Made by a program: the position numbers and the translations under genes
The notes under the pieces: generated by a model
The model's database searches: none
Told to the model about the DNA's origin: nothing
Seen by the model: the letters and a program-made list of their open reading frames with translations, nothing else
Assembly (NCBI GenBank): GCA_900169235.1
Contig: FWCC01000237.1
Location: 186,001 to 250,000 of the forward strand
DNA from: Zarea fungicola
Taxonomy: Eukaryota > Ascomycota > Sordariomycetes > Hypocreales > Cordycipitaceae
DNA length: 64,000 bases
Reading direction: 5' to 3'
Shown: piece after piece, positions 42,595 to 56,102 of the stretch
Layout: every line of letters begins with the position of its first letter
How positions within the stretch are numbered: position 1 is the stretch's first letter

Positions 42595-45500
42595 ATTGTA
42601 AAATGCAAAACGAAAGAAATTGGCAGATAACGGTACCCGCAGGTAATAATTCTTATCGAGACCGAGCACAGCAAATGGGACTCGATTTGCGCTCAGTTGT
42701 TTCTGGAAGACGCAGTAGACCAACCGAACTTTGCCAAGAAAAAACACGTACCTTCTCTTCATGCTTATTACCAGTAGCACGAATCGGGCGAAGAATTGTC
42801 TCCTTTTCTCTAGCGAAAACATAATAAAGAAGGTCCAGGCGTTGCGGACATAAAACTGGGACGACAGGGGTCTAGAAGTGTCGGCATGATTGGCGAGTAG
42901 AAGCTAAAGACAGGAAAGAGTGTAAGGACCAGGGGTTGGACACGGGCCAAGAATCTTTGAGTAACAAAAAAGAAACCCCCAGTGCGGAAAAAAAAAAGAA
43001 GAAGAAACACGAGCCATGGAATTGATTCATCCAGTCTCGGCTGCAAAACCTTTGCTCACTTCTTGTACTAGCAGCCTTTTATTACATGGACTGACTGCCT
43101 GGTGGCGGGAGCCTGGCGGGCCGTTAGGCAGACCTGCGCCACAGCAAACCAATATATGGCTTGACTGACTACTATGTGCTTGTATTACAACAACAATAAC
43201 AACATGGAAAACAAGCTCGTTGTCGTTGCCCAGCACTCCATTTCACACGTTCTCTCCTTGATGGAGAATATCGTTCGGTTTTCATGTAGTTACCAAGTCA
43301 TTCATACAATTCTCTTCTTCCTACGCCGCATTGGTGTGGAGGCTCGTGCTCTGCATCCAATTTAGCACGGCCACCCATCTATCAAATCCCCTCTGGGCGA
43401 CCGAACGAAATTCGGCGCCTGCCTTTGAAGCAATACTATCCCACACCACACTTTCTCACGTGGCTCGTGGTACCTTGCAGCTTTGCTAACTTGCGCCTAA
43501 TTTTCCTGTGACGCAGACTTCTGCGATAGTACCCCTCATCTAGTCTATCTGTCTTTCCCCATACCGCCGCCACCCAACTACACCATCATGGACTAGCTTC
43601 GTCTGGCTTTTGCCGTTCTCATCATATTCAAGCCCTCCCCTCAGTTTTTGGCCACGAATGAAGGCTGCATTAGGGAAACCGGCTAATTTAGCGACATGTG
43701 GTTCATGCTGTGCCACCGGCATACATATGATGATCATTTTCTCGCAAAGTCTCGGGAAACAGGACCGATCATCACCGCCAGTCTACATATACAGGGTACG
43801 ACTGGCTGGAGTGCCGCCTTGGGGTTGTATATGTGTCGCAATGATATAGAAACTGTAACCGAAATTCAGATTCTCGAGCTCATCAAGAATGATATCAGAC
43901 CTCGAGCTGTTTCCATAAATAAAACCACCTATTTGCCCCTTGCGTGGTTTTCACAATCTACTCACCAATGTAGCATACATGTCCTCATCATATCGTCATC
44001 CATCAAATGATACTAGCTTGAGCCCTTGGCCCTCTCAAAAGCCGCATCACCAGACATATCATTTCATGCATTTGATCCCTCACCTAGATTCTCCACGCCC
44101 CTGCAGATGGTAGTTGGCGCACCACCTCCTGGCCCGGACCTTACAAATTGCGTGACAGCCGTCTCGCCACCAACATCGGGGCACTGTCCATGTCGGGCGA
44201 GACTTGACTGCTAGTCACTAGCTTTGCCGCCTTGACCAACGCAGCTGCCTGCATATCACGTCTGCAGCCATAGACGATATCTCCAATTATTACCTTCAGC
44301 CTGCCTGCCACGCGACAAAGTAGAGCCCAGTTGCGATGCAACTCCGGAGCTGTCCAGGCTTGACCTAGTGCTCCCCAGACTACGTAGTACAGAGAAAGTC
44401 AGGGTTTATTGCGCCATTAGAGCAGTTTGAAACCTAGTACGGAATAATGAAGAGGAGCAATTCTGTAGCTTGACTTTAGGGCCATGTGGCATGGGAGAAT
44501 GAATTGAATATCTCTCTGTAGTGGCGACATACAAGCGTGTACCTGGTTCTGACTGGGCCGAACCGCATGAAGCTGAGGAAGGGGTCAAAACATAGGACCT
44601 TTGAGCCATTTGCTGCTGGAACGAGTAGAGCGAGCAAGCCGTGACCAAAGAGCATTACAGATGTAAAAGTTAAAAATCGCCACTCGGCCAAGAATGGTTG
44701 GCGGTGTGCGCGCGTTAGTAGCCACAGCTGCCAGGCCTTTGGAAGAGGCTCCGCCGCCTCGTTTCGCACTACACTACCATCTCCGGCCGCTAAGATGGAG
44801 AAAATGTCGTTGTGCTTTGACCTCTCGAGGCTAGTATCGGACTCAATCCTCAAAGCAGAAGTTGACCTGTTGCCGTGGCTTAATCAAGGCTTCCCTGGTT
44901 TTGGGACAGCTGGATGAAGTGAGCGGGCAGAGACTCGGATAGCTCCAATGTAAAGAAGCGCTAGAAGCCTTGCCAAACCCATGAGGTGGCGTCAATGAGA
45001 ACATATAACCTTTCTCAGAAGGGGAGAAACAAAGGCTGGGGTAATACAGACCTTGACTATTCGGTCGTCTGGCGGCACATGGCTAGTGTAGAGGCTTGCA
45101 CTTGGATAGCAGAGTACTCGAAATCACAGGCACAACGGCTGCGTGTTTTGTTCGGGACGTTGGTCAGTTCTCTGCGTTGATGTGGACCTACTTGTCCTCC
45201 AGCGCCTCACTATCCCGTTCCCATCACGCAGCTGGCCAGTTGCTGTTTAATTTGGTGGCCCAGCCACAAAATTTGGAGACGACGGACACCTGGGATACAT
45301 AAAAATGTTGAATCGTTCAAATCGTACAGGCCCGCTTGTTTCCTTGTTACACGTTTGGACAAGCGTGGCTCGGCTTAAGTTGGATCGGACGGGCCGATAG
45401 AAAACAAGATTCTCAGCCTAAATACATATGTCTGATGGGTGATATGTTGACGAAATATAGAAGCGAGGGGCCAAGAGGACAGAGAGAGTACTCTTGCGCG

Positions 45501-48500
45501 GCTGCGTTGGGACCGCGCGCTCTTAGGTGGCATGGCCATGGACTTGTATTATAGGGTACAATTCGGAGTCGTACGGGGTGCTTTTACTTCCTACTGGATG
45601 TCCAAGCTGGCAGCTTGCCATTCATCTTTTGGTGGCGCCACAAGCAGGACAAGAGAGAAAGGGTTAACTAGTTGATTGCCACTTTTTGGCCACTGTTAAA
45701 CTGGTGACCAAAACTGAACAGGCAGTTTGAGGCCGTTACTTCAGCTGCCAGAAAAAAAACTTTCAGAGTCCCGCCGTTGTGCCTGGGTACAGTTCGCAGA
45801 CCCTGGCCATTATTTTCTAGAAAAGCGGAGAAATGTACCAAAAATAAAAAGAGAATATCGACATGAAGAGAAAATTAAAATGAGGGCTGGGAAACGGCGT
45901 TTTCGCAAGCTGGTGCATGAGGACAAACTCAACGCGTGCTAGGGCTGTTTTGAGTCGGCGCGAGAGGGCCTCAAAAAACAAACTTGAAACACGCCTGCCA
46001 CTTCGGAAGCCAAGAGGATTGGTGCTCCACCGCTCTGCCTCTCGCCTCTTGCACCCTCGTTTTCGCCTTTTTACTTCCCCTGTCCTGGTTTTGGATCCTG
46101 AAGAGGCGCTAACAAAGAGAAATCGGGCTTCTAACTGGCTCCCTCAGAATTACGTTCTCCGCTACCATGCGTCTGGTGGTGTGGATGGTGGCCTGCACGC
46201 CATCATTGTCTCCACACGCAAATATTCTGGGAGGCTCGTGCACGGCCAGGGCCTATTGTTGCAAGCCGTTGCATTTGGCGAACGAAGCTATAAAGTTAGT
46301 ATCCAGCTTGCCGTCATTTACTTGGTGTCACAGCGTGTAGCTTCGGATTGGGCCATTTGCCTCCTGGGAGCACGTAGGGCGAAGAATCGCAAGACAATCT
46401 GGACGATTGCGCTCTCCCAATATCCTATGGCCGCCTTGCAACCAGGCACCCAGGTTAACTAGCTTGGTAGCAACCACAAGGTAGGTAGCTAGCATGCTGC
46501 TTGCTCCTCAGGCCTGTTCCCTCTGACATGCAGCTGTCGTGGCCGTCTGGACCAGCCAAACATGCGGGCTTGAATGAGTTTCGCCTGCCCATCCCTAACC
46601 AGAGAAGTGAACTGACTGGCTGAGATGATTCCCCAGAATGCAGCCTCGCTAGTCTATAAATACACAGACTAGCTGTACTTCTAACTGCCTAGCTTATCTG
46701 CAAAGTGACTTGTTTATTATCACACCCGACACCATTTGACAAGCTCTTGGTATTCGCTGAAAGAGAAAAGAGAGATGCTGACCAAATGTTGATCACTCTG
46801 TCCTCCTGCTGTTTTTGACTAAGTTAGTTGATGCAAGGCATCGGCCAAGTTTCATTTTAGTGGCCGTGCAAGTGCTGTACAGGGAGAGCACTTTTTTGCT
46901 TGCCGAACATGACAGCCTGATGTTGAACTTTCTGCGTTCCTCTCCGCAGGCAAAATAAAGTGGCAGGGGGGAGAAGGAGAAGAATGAGATTAACAAGAAA
47001 CGAGATTTTCCAAAAAAATAAAATAAAAAAATTTCCGGCTCTCAAATAAACCACCATGTCCATTGCAATTTATTACAATCGATCAAACAAGCCTTTGTAT
47101 CGATCTCCCAGATGCCTGGCGGCACCCACAGTGGTCGATGCGCTGGCAAGTCAAAGGCCGATCCCGGCTTTCTTCCATGCCAGAAATGGGCTACATGTCC
47201 GCCTCTCATCGTAAGGGATACAACGCTTTGAATTGTCGCTAAAGTAGACCATGCAAACCAAACGAGATAGAATTCATTCGGCTCTGAGATATCGGCTCTA
47301 AAGCCCCCTCCAGAAAACGCACGGGGCAATAGAGGGCTCGCTGTCCGATGGGCATCTACTTGTTCTGACGTTAACTTGCCTAGATCGAATTTCCGGACAC
47401 GAGACCCTACCTGCGGAACTAATAACCAATATAGACTGAGCTTTAATCACCGAGACATTATGCTTTCATGACATGTCTGGTTTATCCACAATGAATTTTT
47501 TAAAATTCAGCCACTAGAAGTTCTGTTGTCCGTTCCTAATAAGTAGCTGCTTGTTCCTGACAAGGATGGTCCAGGAACTACTACGTAGCGGCGATACCTT
47601 GGGTAGGATTACCACGCAGCCACCCTATCTCTTGTTCCTCCTCTTGTTCCTCCTGATCGCTGTCTGACATGCATCACTTCGAGGCCAATGCGATAGGTCG
47701 GGTTGTGGCTGAGGTGCACTGCCTTTCTGCGATATACACACATAGGGTGCTGTGTGACTTTGGTTCAAGCACGAGCGCAAGGGCCGCCTGGTGACTAGTG
47801 TGTATGGAGATGCAGCAGATATTCGACTTGTCTTGTTTGATGGGCCTTGATAGGATTCTGCAGCTAGCCTGTTAAATCCCCCCAATGCGTGTGCGTGCTG
47901 CGGTGTGTTGGCAGCAATGCGCGAGAGAGACGGCGATGTACAAGATGCTTAAATTGCCCGTGTCCCAGTACCTGTTCGGTGCACGATCTCTGCGCCATGG
48001 ACGCCCTGGATCCGTAGCCATTTTCTTTTTCCAGAATGAGCACGTCACATAGTGTAATTACCGCCTTGCGTGCTATCTCGATTTCGTATGGATACATTGG
48101 TTTCTTTGACCATTACTCCACGCAATACCTACAGCCAGGAATGAGTTATTTGGTCTACTTGGTTCATTTTGTCGAAAGGCTAAAGGGCACTGCAATGCCC
48201 GTTTCTCTCTCTTTTTTTTTTTTTTGGTTTAGTGCAAGTCCATTTGTTGCCTTTTTGAAACAATTTCGGAACCGCTCGTATTTGTTTTCCGTACGTTGTA
48301 CATAGAAAATTGACACTGTTCGTTTTCTTCCCTATCACTTAATTGATATTCCACAGTTTATCATTTCAGCACAATGTTATTGCGCACATAATCATTACGT
48401 TTTCGGGCCGTCTGTCCAAGGTTCCATATGCTGACATAACAAGATATAAAAGTCTTTATTTCTAAAGTAGCCCTTAAGATGGCCACACACTGTTGGATGT

Positions 48501-49790
48501 TTTCATAATTGGCTGTCCTGCCCTGGAAAGAAGCACGCATCGCCCGGAGTGTAAATATACTCATCATAAGAGTTGAGTGTTTTTACCGGCACCATTTTGG
48601 GTTTGTCTCTGTATTTGCTCTCAGAGACTGCATCCAGAACCCGGTTCCATCCTCCACGCCAAACTGGCTACACAGACGGGAGGAGAAAACGAGCAGGAAT
48701 GCAGTCCATCCAAATTTAGCCAACGGGCTGAAACAGACCAATCAACTCACATGTTAGCCGGACTCTCAACGATCTCAAACTTGGTGGCTGCCAGGGGTAT
48801 ATCATCGCTGATTGGATGTGTTCCTGGATCGCGAACCAGTGTCACAAAAACCACCCAAGAGGCCCAACAGGAGGGGAAAAAGTTGAAAAGAAGAGAAAAA
48901 ATTGGCAGAAATTGTAAGCGCCCAGTTGAAATCATTGTGAAACTAGAGAAATAAACAAGAATGGTGTAATCTGTCGGCCAGCTTTGACAGCTACCACACC
49001 TTGTTTCTCTGTTTTCTTATTGGTAAAGAGACCAAAAAAAAAATTACTTGAAATAAGCCAGACAGCAAGCTTGCCTACACGTCTTAATTGCTGATAGTTA
49101 ACGATCCAGGACCCAGTAAATGATTAATATTTTTTGGTCCAAGAACAGCGAAAGTAGCCCATAAAGTTCTGTGAGATTAGCCGCAGGATTAATTCGGAAA
49201 TTTGATCCCCCAATCTTTTGTCTCTTTTTTCTTACTTGCACGGACCTTGAATTCTTTCTGAATTCCATCCGCCATGACATATTCTTCTCCCATTCTCCAC
49301 CGAGGAGGAGCGCCATAGAAAAACACAGACGACGCCGCCTGCGCAGTTCTGCGCCGGCCGTTTGTCTGGGAATGCTGGTATTGCCATGCAGGGCAGGGTT
49401 CAAGGTTTGGTGCGTTGTGTTAGCCTCCTTGCACCTGTGCTAGCGGCATCTTGTGCTGTTTCACCATCTTCTTTGCCTTTGCCTTGCCTGATTCACTCTC
49501 TTCCTTCTCGTCCTTTTTTCACTATCCGTTGACGCGTGCGGAGAAGCCGCTCAGGACCTCAACAGCCATCCTCGACCCCTGGTTCCTGGTTCCTGGCATC
49601 TTCCCAAAATAGGTCAACCAGCCGGTCCCTTACAGCCAGCCACACAATTGTACCAGTTTTAATCTCCAGCCACGCCGGGAGGGTTTCCAAGTTTAGAATG
49701 GTTTGTGAACGATATCCCACTTCTGTTGACTGGCCACCTAAAAGCCTTGTTCTGGTATTCAGCTGTCTTCTTCTATCTAACCATTTTCAA

Positions 49791-49809
49791 TTATTATTAT
49801 TATTATTAT
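49791..49809. repeat. TTA trinucleotide microsatellite
   Basis: Six tandem copies of TTA in the gene-poor region. Confidence 0.9.
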
Positions 49810-50210
49810 CTTCATTTTTCTTCTTTCAAAACTAATAATAATCCGGTAATAGGAGGACTGAGAGGCGCAATGTGGGCACCTGACTTGAAGCCTACTGCGC
49901 CGTGGCTGTGCATGCATCCGCTGACTGTCCCAAAGCATTACTGTTCATTTTCCTTTCCACGCTTGCGGCTTATTTATGGAGCAGTGTTTTGCAAGGCTAG
50001 GATGCAAGGTATTTGATGCTGAGACCCTGTTGTTATTTACCTGAAACAACGACTTGGATCGCCGTTCAGCCTCCACCACAAAACCCTCGTTGACAAGTTT
50101 CAACCTCCTCTTTGGCGGTGCGCACTTCCCAAGCTTGGAGTGGCATCTGTTACCACAGCAAATGTATTTCCCAATCCGGCCAGCAGTTTTGGGCATTGCA
50201 GACGGGGAAC

Positions 50211-50246
50211 ATGATTTTTTTTTTTTNNAAAAAAAAAATCATGTTT
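50211..50246. other. Two-base assembly gap inside an inverted repeat
   Basis: NN at 50227-50228 is preceded by AACATGA and a T tract and followed by an A tract and TCATGTT. The two flanks are reverse complements over about 17 bases. This is either a true hairpin the assembler could not cross or an artefact of joining contigs at a poly-T/poly-A end. Confidence 0.8.
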
Positions 50247-53200
50247 AAAGCCGACGTAAATTGTTAGGCTTCATAACTGTACTTCTTTTGTGTCGAGCTT
50301 TAATGCTCTGTATTATTTACAACTCTGGCATGCCTCTACAACGACGTTGCGCTGACTAAATTAACAGGCTTTACGCGAAATATAGTGTTGGCTGATACCT
50401 GTTCGTTGTCTCTCACAAAAAACAACGGAGCAGTTCGTATCGTGACAAACTCAGTACCGACATATTGCTCCGAGAAAGCCACCAATTATAAAACAAGGAC
50501 AATGTGGTATTTAGCGCCAAGAAAAATCTGATGTAGGGTCAAATGTACGTTATATGAAACAAAGACATCATGATAAAAATTCGGGTGGCAGAATGACGAA
50601 ATATACCCTAGAAACCCTCACACAAGCATACATGGCCAAGAGAAGGAGGCGTCCGGAGCAGTGTCGAGGTCATCCGCGGTGATATTAAGCGCCTGTGTGG
50701 TGAACTTGGTCAGAGGCTGACATGCAGAAAAGCTAGTTGACAAAAGCCGAGTTAAAGCAACCGTCGCTCAAGTTTCCGGGCAAATCCGAAAGGAAAAAAG
50801 GACAAATGGAGGCAACATGCCCAATAATACAAGCTGTGATATAGGCATACTTTGGATGAAAGAGGGGCAAAATACGACAGGTCGACGTAGTCAAAGTGTC
50901 TAGTCACCCCCTTTGAAGGCCTTTTTTGTTTCGGGATGCTGTCACCAATCGGAAAAGGCGTTATTCTAGGACTGCGGCGTAGTTGCATAAGTAAGCAGAA
51001 TGAGGCACACTCTTCAAGAGGGAGTTGAAATATAAGCAAGTACCGAGGAAACCAAGGCTGAGGCGAGATCTCCGGTCATTGCTGCCGCTGATCTTAGCCG
51101 GCTATCTCTTTCTAATCACACTGAGTAGTTTATGGTTCCAACTACCTGTTGCATTTACCGCCGGCTTCCAAAACATGAAACCACCCAGTTGTCCCGTACA
51201 TACGATTACCATATACCGGTGAACAACATGCATATGGATCGCTGTTCTAGACCCAAGTTCTTGGGAAGCCACTGACCAGATCCGCAGGTAGACACACAAA
51301 ATAGGAAAACACACGAAGAACCAACAAAAATTAAGGATTTAATAATACGGAATTAATAATGTGCAAACTAAGATAATACTTCAAAACATTTATCAAATTT
51401 GAACCGGCAGCGACCGTACATGAGAGAATTGTAAATTCCACTGCGGGACTGCACGACTCATGAGAAGCACACGCTCCCCTCAAAGCAGTGACATGCCAGC
51501 ACTCGAAGATCCTTTTGCACCTGGCGGCACACCAACGCAGATTTGCGTCAAGATCTCAACAACTCCATTGTACGGCCTATTCGTCACGCTCGTGTTTATA
51601 TCAGCTCCTGGAATCCACTCCGCCTAGTGTGTAAACAGGATGGGTAGATGATTCGGCATCAGATTCCGGACAAGTTCATGCGCTTTAAAAAGAAAGCAAT
51701 CGACGAAAACGAAACAGTTGAATTGCCGGCCCCTTTGATATTTCTGTACCCTCTTTCAAAAGCCGAGAGAATCCTCAAACACGCGATGGCTACTATCCGT
51801 GTTTCGGAATACTGTCCAGCTCGCCGTTTCATAATTGTTTCCAAGTTGTACCCTACCTCTCATCGCTGCCGCCATCGGATAGTTGTTGAATGCAACTTGT
51901 ACCTTTTGGTGCAATTTTTTTTACAAACATTTGTAGACTTTCTGAGGGAGAAATAGGCGTTGTTGAAGGGTGCCGACCAACTCGCAATACAGCGAGCCAC
52001 ATTGCCTAAAGTCGCTCGCTCGACGCAGTAATTCCGTCGCCGGGGGCCTACATCTAGTTGACAGTACTACATAAGCAATTATAGGTTAATTTTCTTCGGA
52101 AATCTAAATAGATAAGTTGCAGAGTTAGAGCCAATCTCTTTCAATACCGGATCCAGCATTATTGTCTTTACGGCTGGCGGCCACAATCCCAAACAAAAAA
52201 GAGACTTGAAGTAACTTACAATCCAGTCCAAAGCAATGTCCAAATTAAGGCCAAATATGTTGTACGATAAGCCTGGTCAATGCTTCTTTGCGCTTGCACA
52301 AGCCGTAAAAAATCAGAGCGGCGTTGCTTCAGGCGGTCCAGAGGAGCCTGCCTGCAGCCGGGTTCGCTTTCTCTTGATTAAAGGAGGATATTCATATTAC
52401 TGTTTCCAATTAATCTATCATTGCTTTCTATCATGCTAGTATAATTAAAGTAAAGGTCCTTCTTCATTTCACCATTATAAATGTAAAATCAGCTTGTATT
52501 TCTTCGTCAACGTTAGGTATAACGGGCGTGGACTAATATCATAGTTCAGGATCGGCCGAGTTGATTCAATTTGGAATTAGAATCTGTAACAGACGCTTGT
52601 CCTGTTTTGTTTCCCCCGCATGGACCAGAACTGGACTTGTAACGAGACTCTCAACCCTGTCCAGCCAGTGCGCTCAAGTGGTACAGTTTCACAGCGTTGT
52701 TGCCAGCAGGATATGCCTCAAATGGCAATGCGATTCCTGTTTGCAGCTTACAGTATAGGAATTCTACCTGGAACACAGATAGTAATGGCTGCTTCTGTGA
52801 GTTAGACAGTAAATCATTCACTGTGGTGACCTCCACCGGTTTCCTCTGGATTCAACCATGTAATAAGTTACAATCATAAGAAGTAATTATCTGTCTAACT
52901 GATGCTCGCTATAGCATGGATAGCAATCTTTTGCAAGTTGGGGTAGTAGTATAGGCAGCTGTCACAACCCAGGAGCAGAAACAGTGTAGGTTGCTACGTG
53001 ATTACGGAGGGGCGTGGATTGTAATGTAATGATATAACCGACAGTATCTGAATGATTCAATCCTGAAGTTGAAAGTAGAAACGTGAGTTAGAATTTGGTA
53101 TTGGAAAATGGCATATTTGACAAGTTAATTCAGCTGTGATGTACGTATCGCCAACTACATTGGTCAATATAAGAGTTTGGTGAGATGCCTTTGAGCAATG

Positions 53201-53269
53201 CAATGGTATCTGCGGCAGTGATAACGTTATGGTTGATTTCGAATAGAAACTGCAGACAGGAAAGTAGCA

Positions 53270-53290
53270 GGGGGGGGGGGGGGGGAGTNN
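53270..53290. repeat. 16-base poly-G run next to a two-base assembly gap
   Basis: An uninterrupted run of 16 G (53270-53285) is followed by AGT and NN (53289-53290). The run probably caused the gap. Base accuracy nearby should be treated with care. Confidence 0.9.
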
Positions 53291-53540
53291 AGGTGGGATA
53301 TGCGCAGCAGTTTCACTGGATGAGGAGCACGATACAACGGCGGCATCTGTTTGTACCTCACGCGGTAAATAGTACGGACCAATATAGACAGATATTGAAA
53401 GCTCATACACTGACTACAGAGCTGATCAAAGAGTCAGTCATCTCATCGCAAAGCCACAATGACACACCATTTATTGCACGTTTTGACCCAATGAGAAAAG
53501 CTACGATTAAACAACTTTACAAGCGTCCTAGCGTATTATT

Positions 53541-54362
53541 TTATCTCTTTGCCAAAGCTGCGGCCACGGCATGTTTGTCAGCGGTCATCAAGTTTTGGAT
53601 AGCTGGTCGGTTCATGCATCGATGCCACCAAACATTGACAGCTTTGCGGCTGAGAATTAAATCGTCATATCCGCACGCGAAAAGCCTCTGAATCAGCGGT
53701 ATATTGTAAATGTCAATAAGACTAAAATTGTCGCAGCCATGTACTCTCGGTCGTGCAAAAGGCGTTCCGCCACATCGAAAAAAGCCTCTACCGAGTGGAG
53801 CGCGCTTGATACCACAGATTCATCTGCAGTGAGACCCATGAATTTCTTGGCAAACTTTTCAAATGCGATCTTGCCGGCAGGCCCTGCAAAGTAGAGGACC
53901 TCGGTAGACTCGGCCTGGTTGAACAGCGTGGTTGCCTCAAGATCAGAGCTGGGGGGCATGAGGGGAAATGAGTACTGTCGTGCCAAACGTTTGCAGATAG
54001 CGCGACTCTCATACAGTGTAAAGCCATTGGGGAAAGTAATTGAGGGCACTTTGCCCCAAGGGTGTCGTGCGCGGTTGTCATTTGACTGCGTAGTTGTTAG
54101 TCTCGCTGGAGCCTAGTTCATTACAAAGTGGACGGAAACAAGATTGTTTATAAATATCCTCCGCAAATGATCGGTTATACTTGAATCAATTACAAATGCT
54201 AACTGCTCGCGCATGAAAGAATTGTATATCTACCTTTTGCTCTCCTTGCTGTAAATCAATGAACTTGAGTTCATAATCAGCAAAACCGGCCTCGGCTAGA
54301 GTCAATCGAACTCGATTTGTGTTAGTGGATCCACGAGAGCCGTAGAGGATAAAATATGTCAT
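53541..54362 (-). pseudogene. Glutathione S-transferase with a one-base frameshift
   Basis: Exon 1 (54362-54234) and exon 2 (from 54085) joined over a 148-nt GT-AG intron encode a thioredoxin-like N domain: Ile-Leu-Tyr-Gly-Ser-Arg-Gly-Ser-Thr-Asn-Thr-Asn-Arg-Val-Arg and, after splicing, Val-Pro-Ser-Ile-Thr-Phe with Tyr-Glu-Ser-Arg-Ala-Ile. A helical C domain follows. At 53733-53734, just after Arg-Glu-Tyr-Met-Ala, one base is missing. The original frame then stops 14 codons later, at about 53691-53693. The +1-restored frame continues with the expected Phe-Ser-Leu-Ile-Asp-Ile-Tyr and a Trp-Trp motif to a TAA at 53541. The rest is intact, so the break is either a recent loss or a sequencing error at a GG. 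It would conjugate glutathione to electrophiles. It is divergent from the Zn2Cys6 gene. Confidence 0.8.
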
Positions 54363-54793
54363 TTTCGAGTTGCTGTTTGACTTCGATAAAGGTTTGGGTC
54401 TACTTATAAGCCTGGACATAATCGTAAGTCCTAAAGTTCAAGATAAAAGAAGTGATCCTGCAACTCAATAAATAACAGCGTCGCCTTGGATGAACGAAGC
54501 AAACTTCAGTGGCGCTTACTCCAAATCCCGGCTCGCTTTTGCTTCCTAATCGAGGTTGGGCCGAGTTGTTAGCCTGGTTGATAACAAATGTGAACTTCCA
54601 GGTCAAGTGAAACATAGATTCTTGGAAACTTTTACAATGCTAAGACGACCTGCTTGTGCCAAAGTCTCGCTGAGAAATCAAATCTCAACATTTGATTCGC
54701 CCCTTCGGGTTTGCTGCTGCTATTGATCTCCTTCCCCCGGTACCGAAGCCACTATAAGCGAGAGCGCACGACGTACACAGAGCCGTCCAAACC
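54363..54793. promoter_or_regulatory. Divergent promoter region, GST / Zn2Cys6 regulator
   Basis: 431 bases between the two start codons. The regulator may control the neighbouring GST, a common fungal arrangement, but no binding site is identified. Confidence 0.45.
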
Positions 54794-56102
54794 ATGGCTC
54801 GCAGCATCATTACACCGTTTACTAAAATACAGAGCGTTAAATCCACCAAGGTAAAGACTGGCTGTGCAACCTGCAAGTGAGTTATATCGCCACATGTACG
54901 ATATGATGAGGCGACGGAATGCTGAACCAACGCGAAATAGAAAGAGAAAGGTCAAATGTGACGAGAGGAGGCCGGTTTGCCAAAAATGCACCAGCAACGG
55001 TCGTAAATGCGATGGCTACGAGTCTCCTTTTAGATTTTATACAAATCAAACCAGTGCCGATGCATCTACCACTGCAAGCAGGCCTAACAACAGCCTGTCG
55101 CTAATACGGCCTAGCTTGTGCGAGGTTAACCCACAGGATATCGAGCGTCTGAATCACTGTTTCTCTATCAAAACCATGCTGAATGTAAAAATGGGCTGTA
55201 GTGATGAAGCAAGAGAGCTCCTGCAGGCTAGCTTGACAGATCCAGCGATACGCCACGCAGTCTTGTCTCTCCGTTCGCTGCGCGAGGACCTTGATGCGTC
55301 GGGGAATGGGTTGACGCTGGTTACGCAGGAAGTGGCGAGCTACGACTATGGGCTCGAACAATACAACCGGGCTCTAAGAGGTCTCGTATCCAGCATGCCA
55401 CCTGTAAGCAGCTGTAGACAGCGGCCCAGGTCGGTATTGCTCTGCTGTCAAATATTTATCAGCATAGAGCAATTGCTCGGAAACTACGATGCAATGGCGA
55501 AGCACATAATCCAAGGACTCGCAGTCATGCGCGAGTACCAGGCCCGACCGCGGTTTATTGTCCCAAATACCCTGGTACCATCCAACCCCTATCCGTTACC
55601 CTATCTCGACCTCTTCATCATCAAGTTATTTGCTGCGCCATGCAAGTTTGCCGACCACAGAACATCCAATTTCATCTCATTGAGCCAGGAACCGAATGCC
55701 GAATCTGGCAATCACCGCACGATTCAGCATGACGTGCGCACAGAACTTACAAATATTGCGGAGTCGGTGCTTGAATTTCTCGAAAAATTGTCAAGTGTAA
55801 AATCTGCAGCCGCTGCACTTCGACTACAACTTGAAAAGGCAATATTGCTTCAGATGTTGAAATCTTGGCTAACTAGCTGGGAGTTGGTTCAGCCACAGAA
55901 CGGTTCTGAGAGCCTCGAGCCTGTTTCTTTGCACTTTTTACGCATGTTTTATCATATAATTCAAATTGTTCTGCTGGGGTCGCTGGACATCTCGCGAGAG
56001 AGTCATGTCCAGTTACAGAGAGAAAACAATCAACTCCAGGCAGTGGCCAGCATTATCGGTGAAAGGATCAGGCACTATAGAATGTATCGAGTAACTAAAT
56101 AA
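54794..56102 (+). CDS. Zn(II)2Cys6 transcription factor
   Basis: Two exons, 54794-54876 and 54941-56102, with a 64-nt GT-AG intron, giving 414 aa. The intron falls within the zinc cluster. Splicing makes Cys-Ala-Thr-Cys, then six residues, then Cys-Asp-Glu-Arg-Arg-Pro-Val-Cys, Cys-Thr and Cys-Asp, the classic binuclear zinc cluster near residues 24-55. Starting at the later ATG inside the intron would lose the first two Cys, so the upstream ATG is right. The rest is helical and resembles the fungal-specific C-terminal regulator domain common in short Zn2Cys6 proteins, with no clear diagnostic motif. Target genes are unknown. The adjacent GST and NmrA-like genes are candidates by position only. 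Confidence 0.88.

Larger units (their letters stand above)
39727..53540. other. 13.8 kb gene-poor region upstream of STE12
   Basis: No reading frame shows a recognisable domain, and small frames overlap on both strands without a favoured phase. Homopolymers, microsatellites and two N gaps are present. Pyrimidine-rich DNA on the STE12 strand immediately upstream (about 40360-40580) is probably its promoter or leader. The largest frame, 45917-46462 (+), is Arg- and Leu-rich without motifs. I see no transposase, reverse transcriptase or long terminal repeat. It may hold regulatory DNA, noncoding RNA or highly diverged small genes. Confidence 0.5.

Noticed and set aside
45917..46462. 181-codon open frame on the plus strand in the STE12 upstream region
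   Set aside because: Composition is generic (Arg, Leu, Ser) and no domain, signal peptide or conserved motif can be seen. The surrounding DNA is noncoding in texture.
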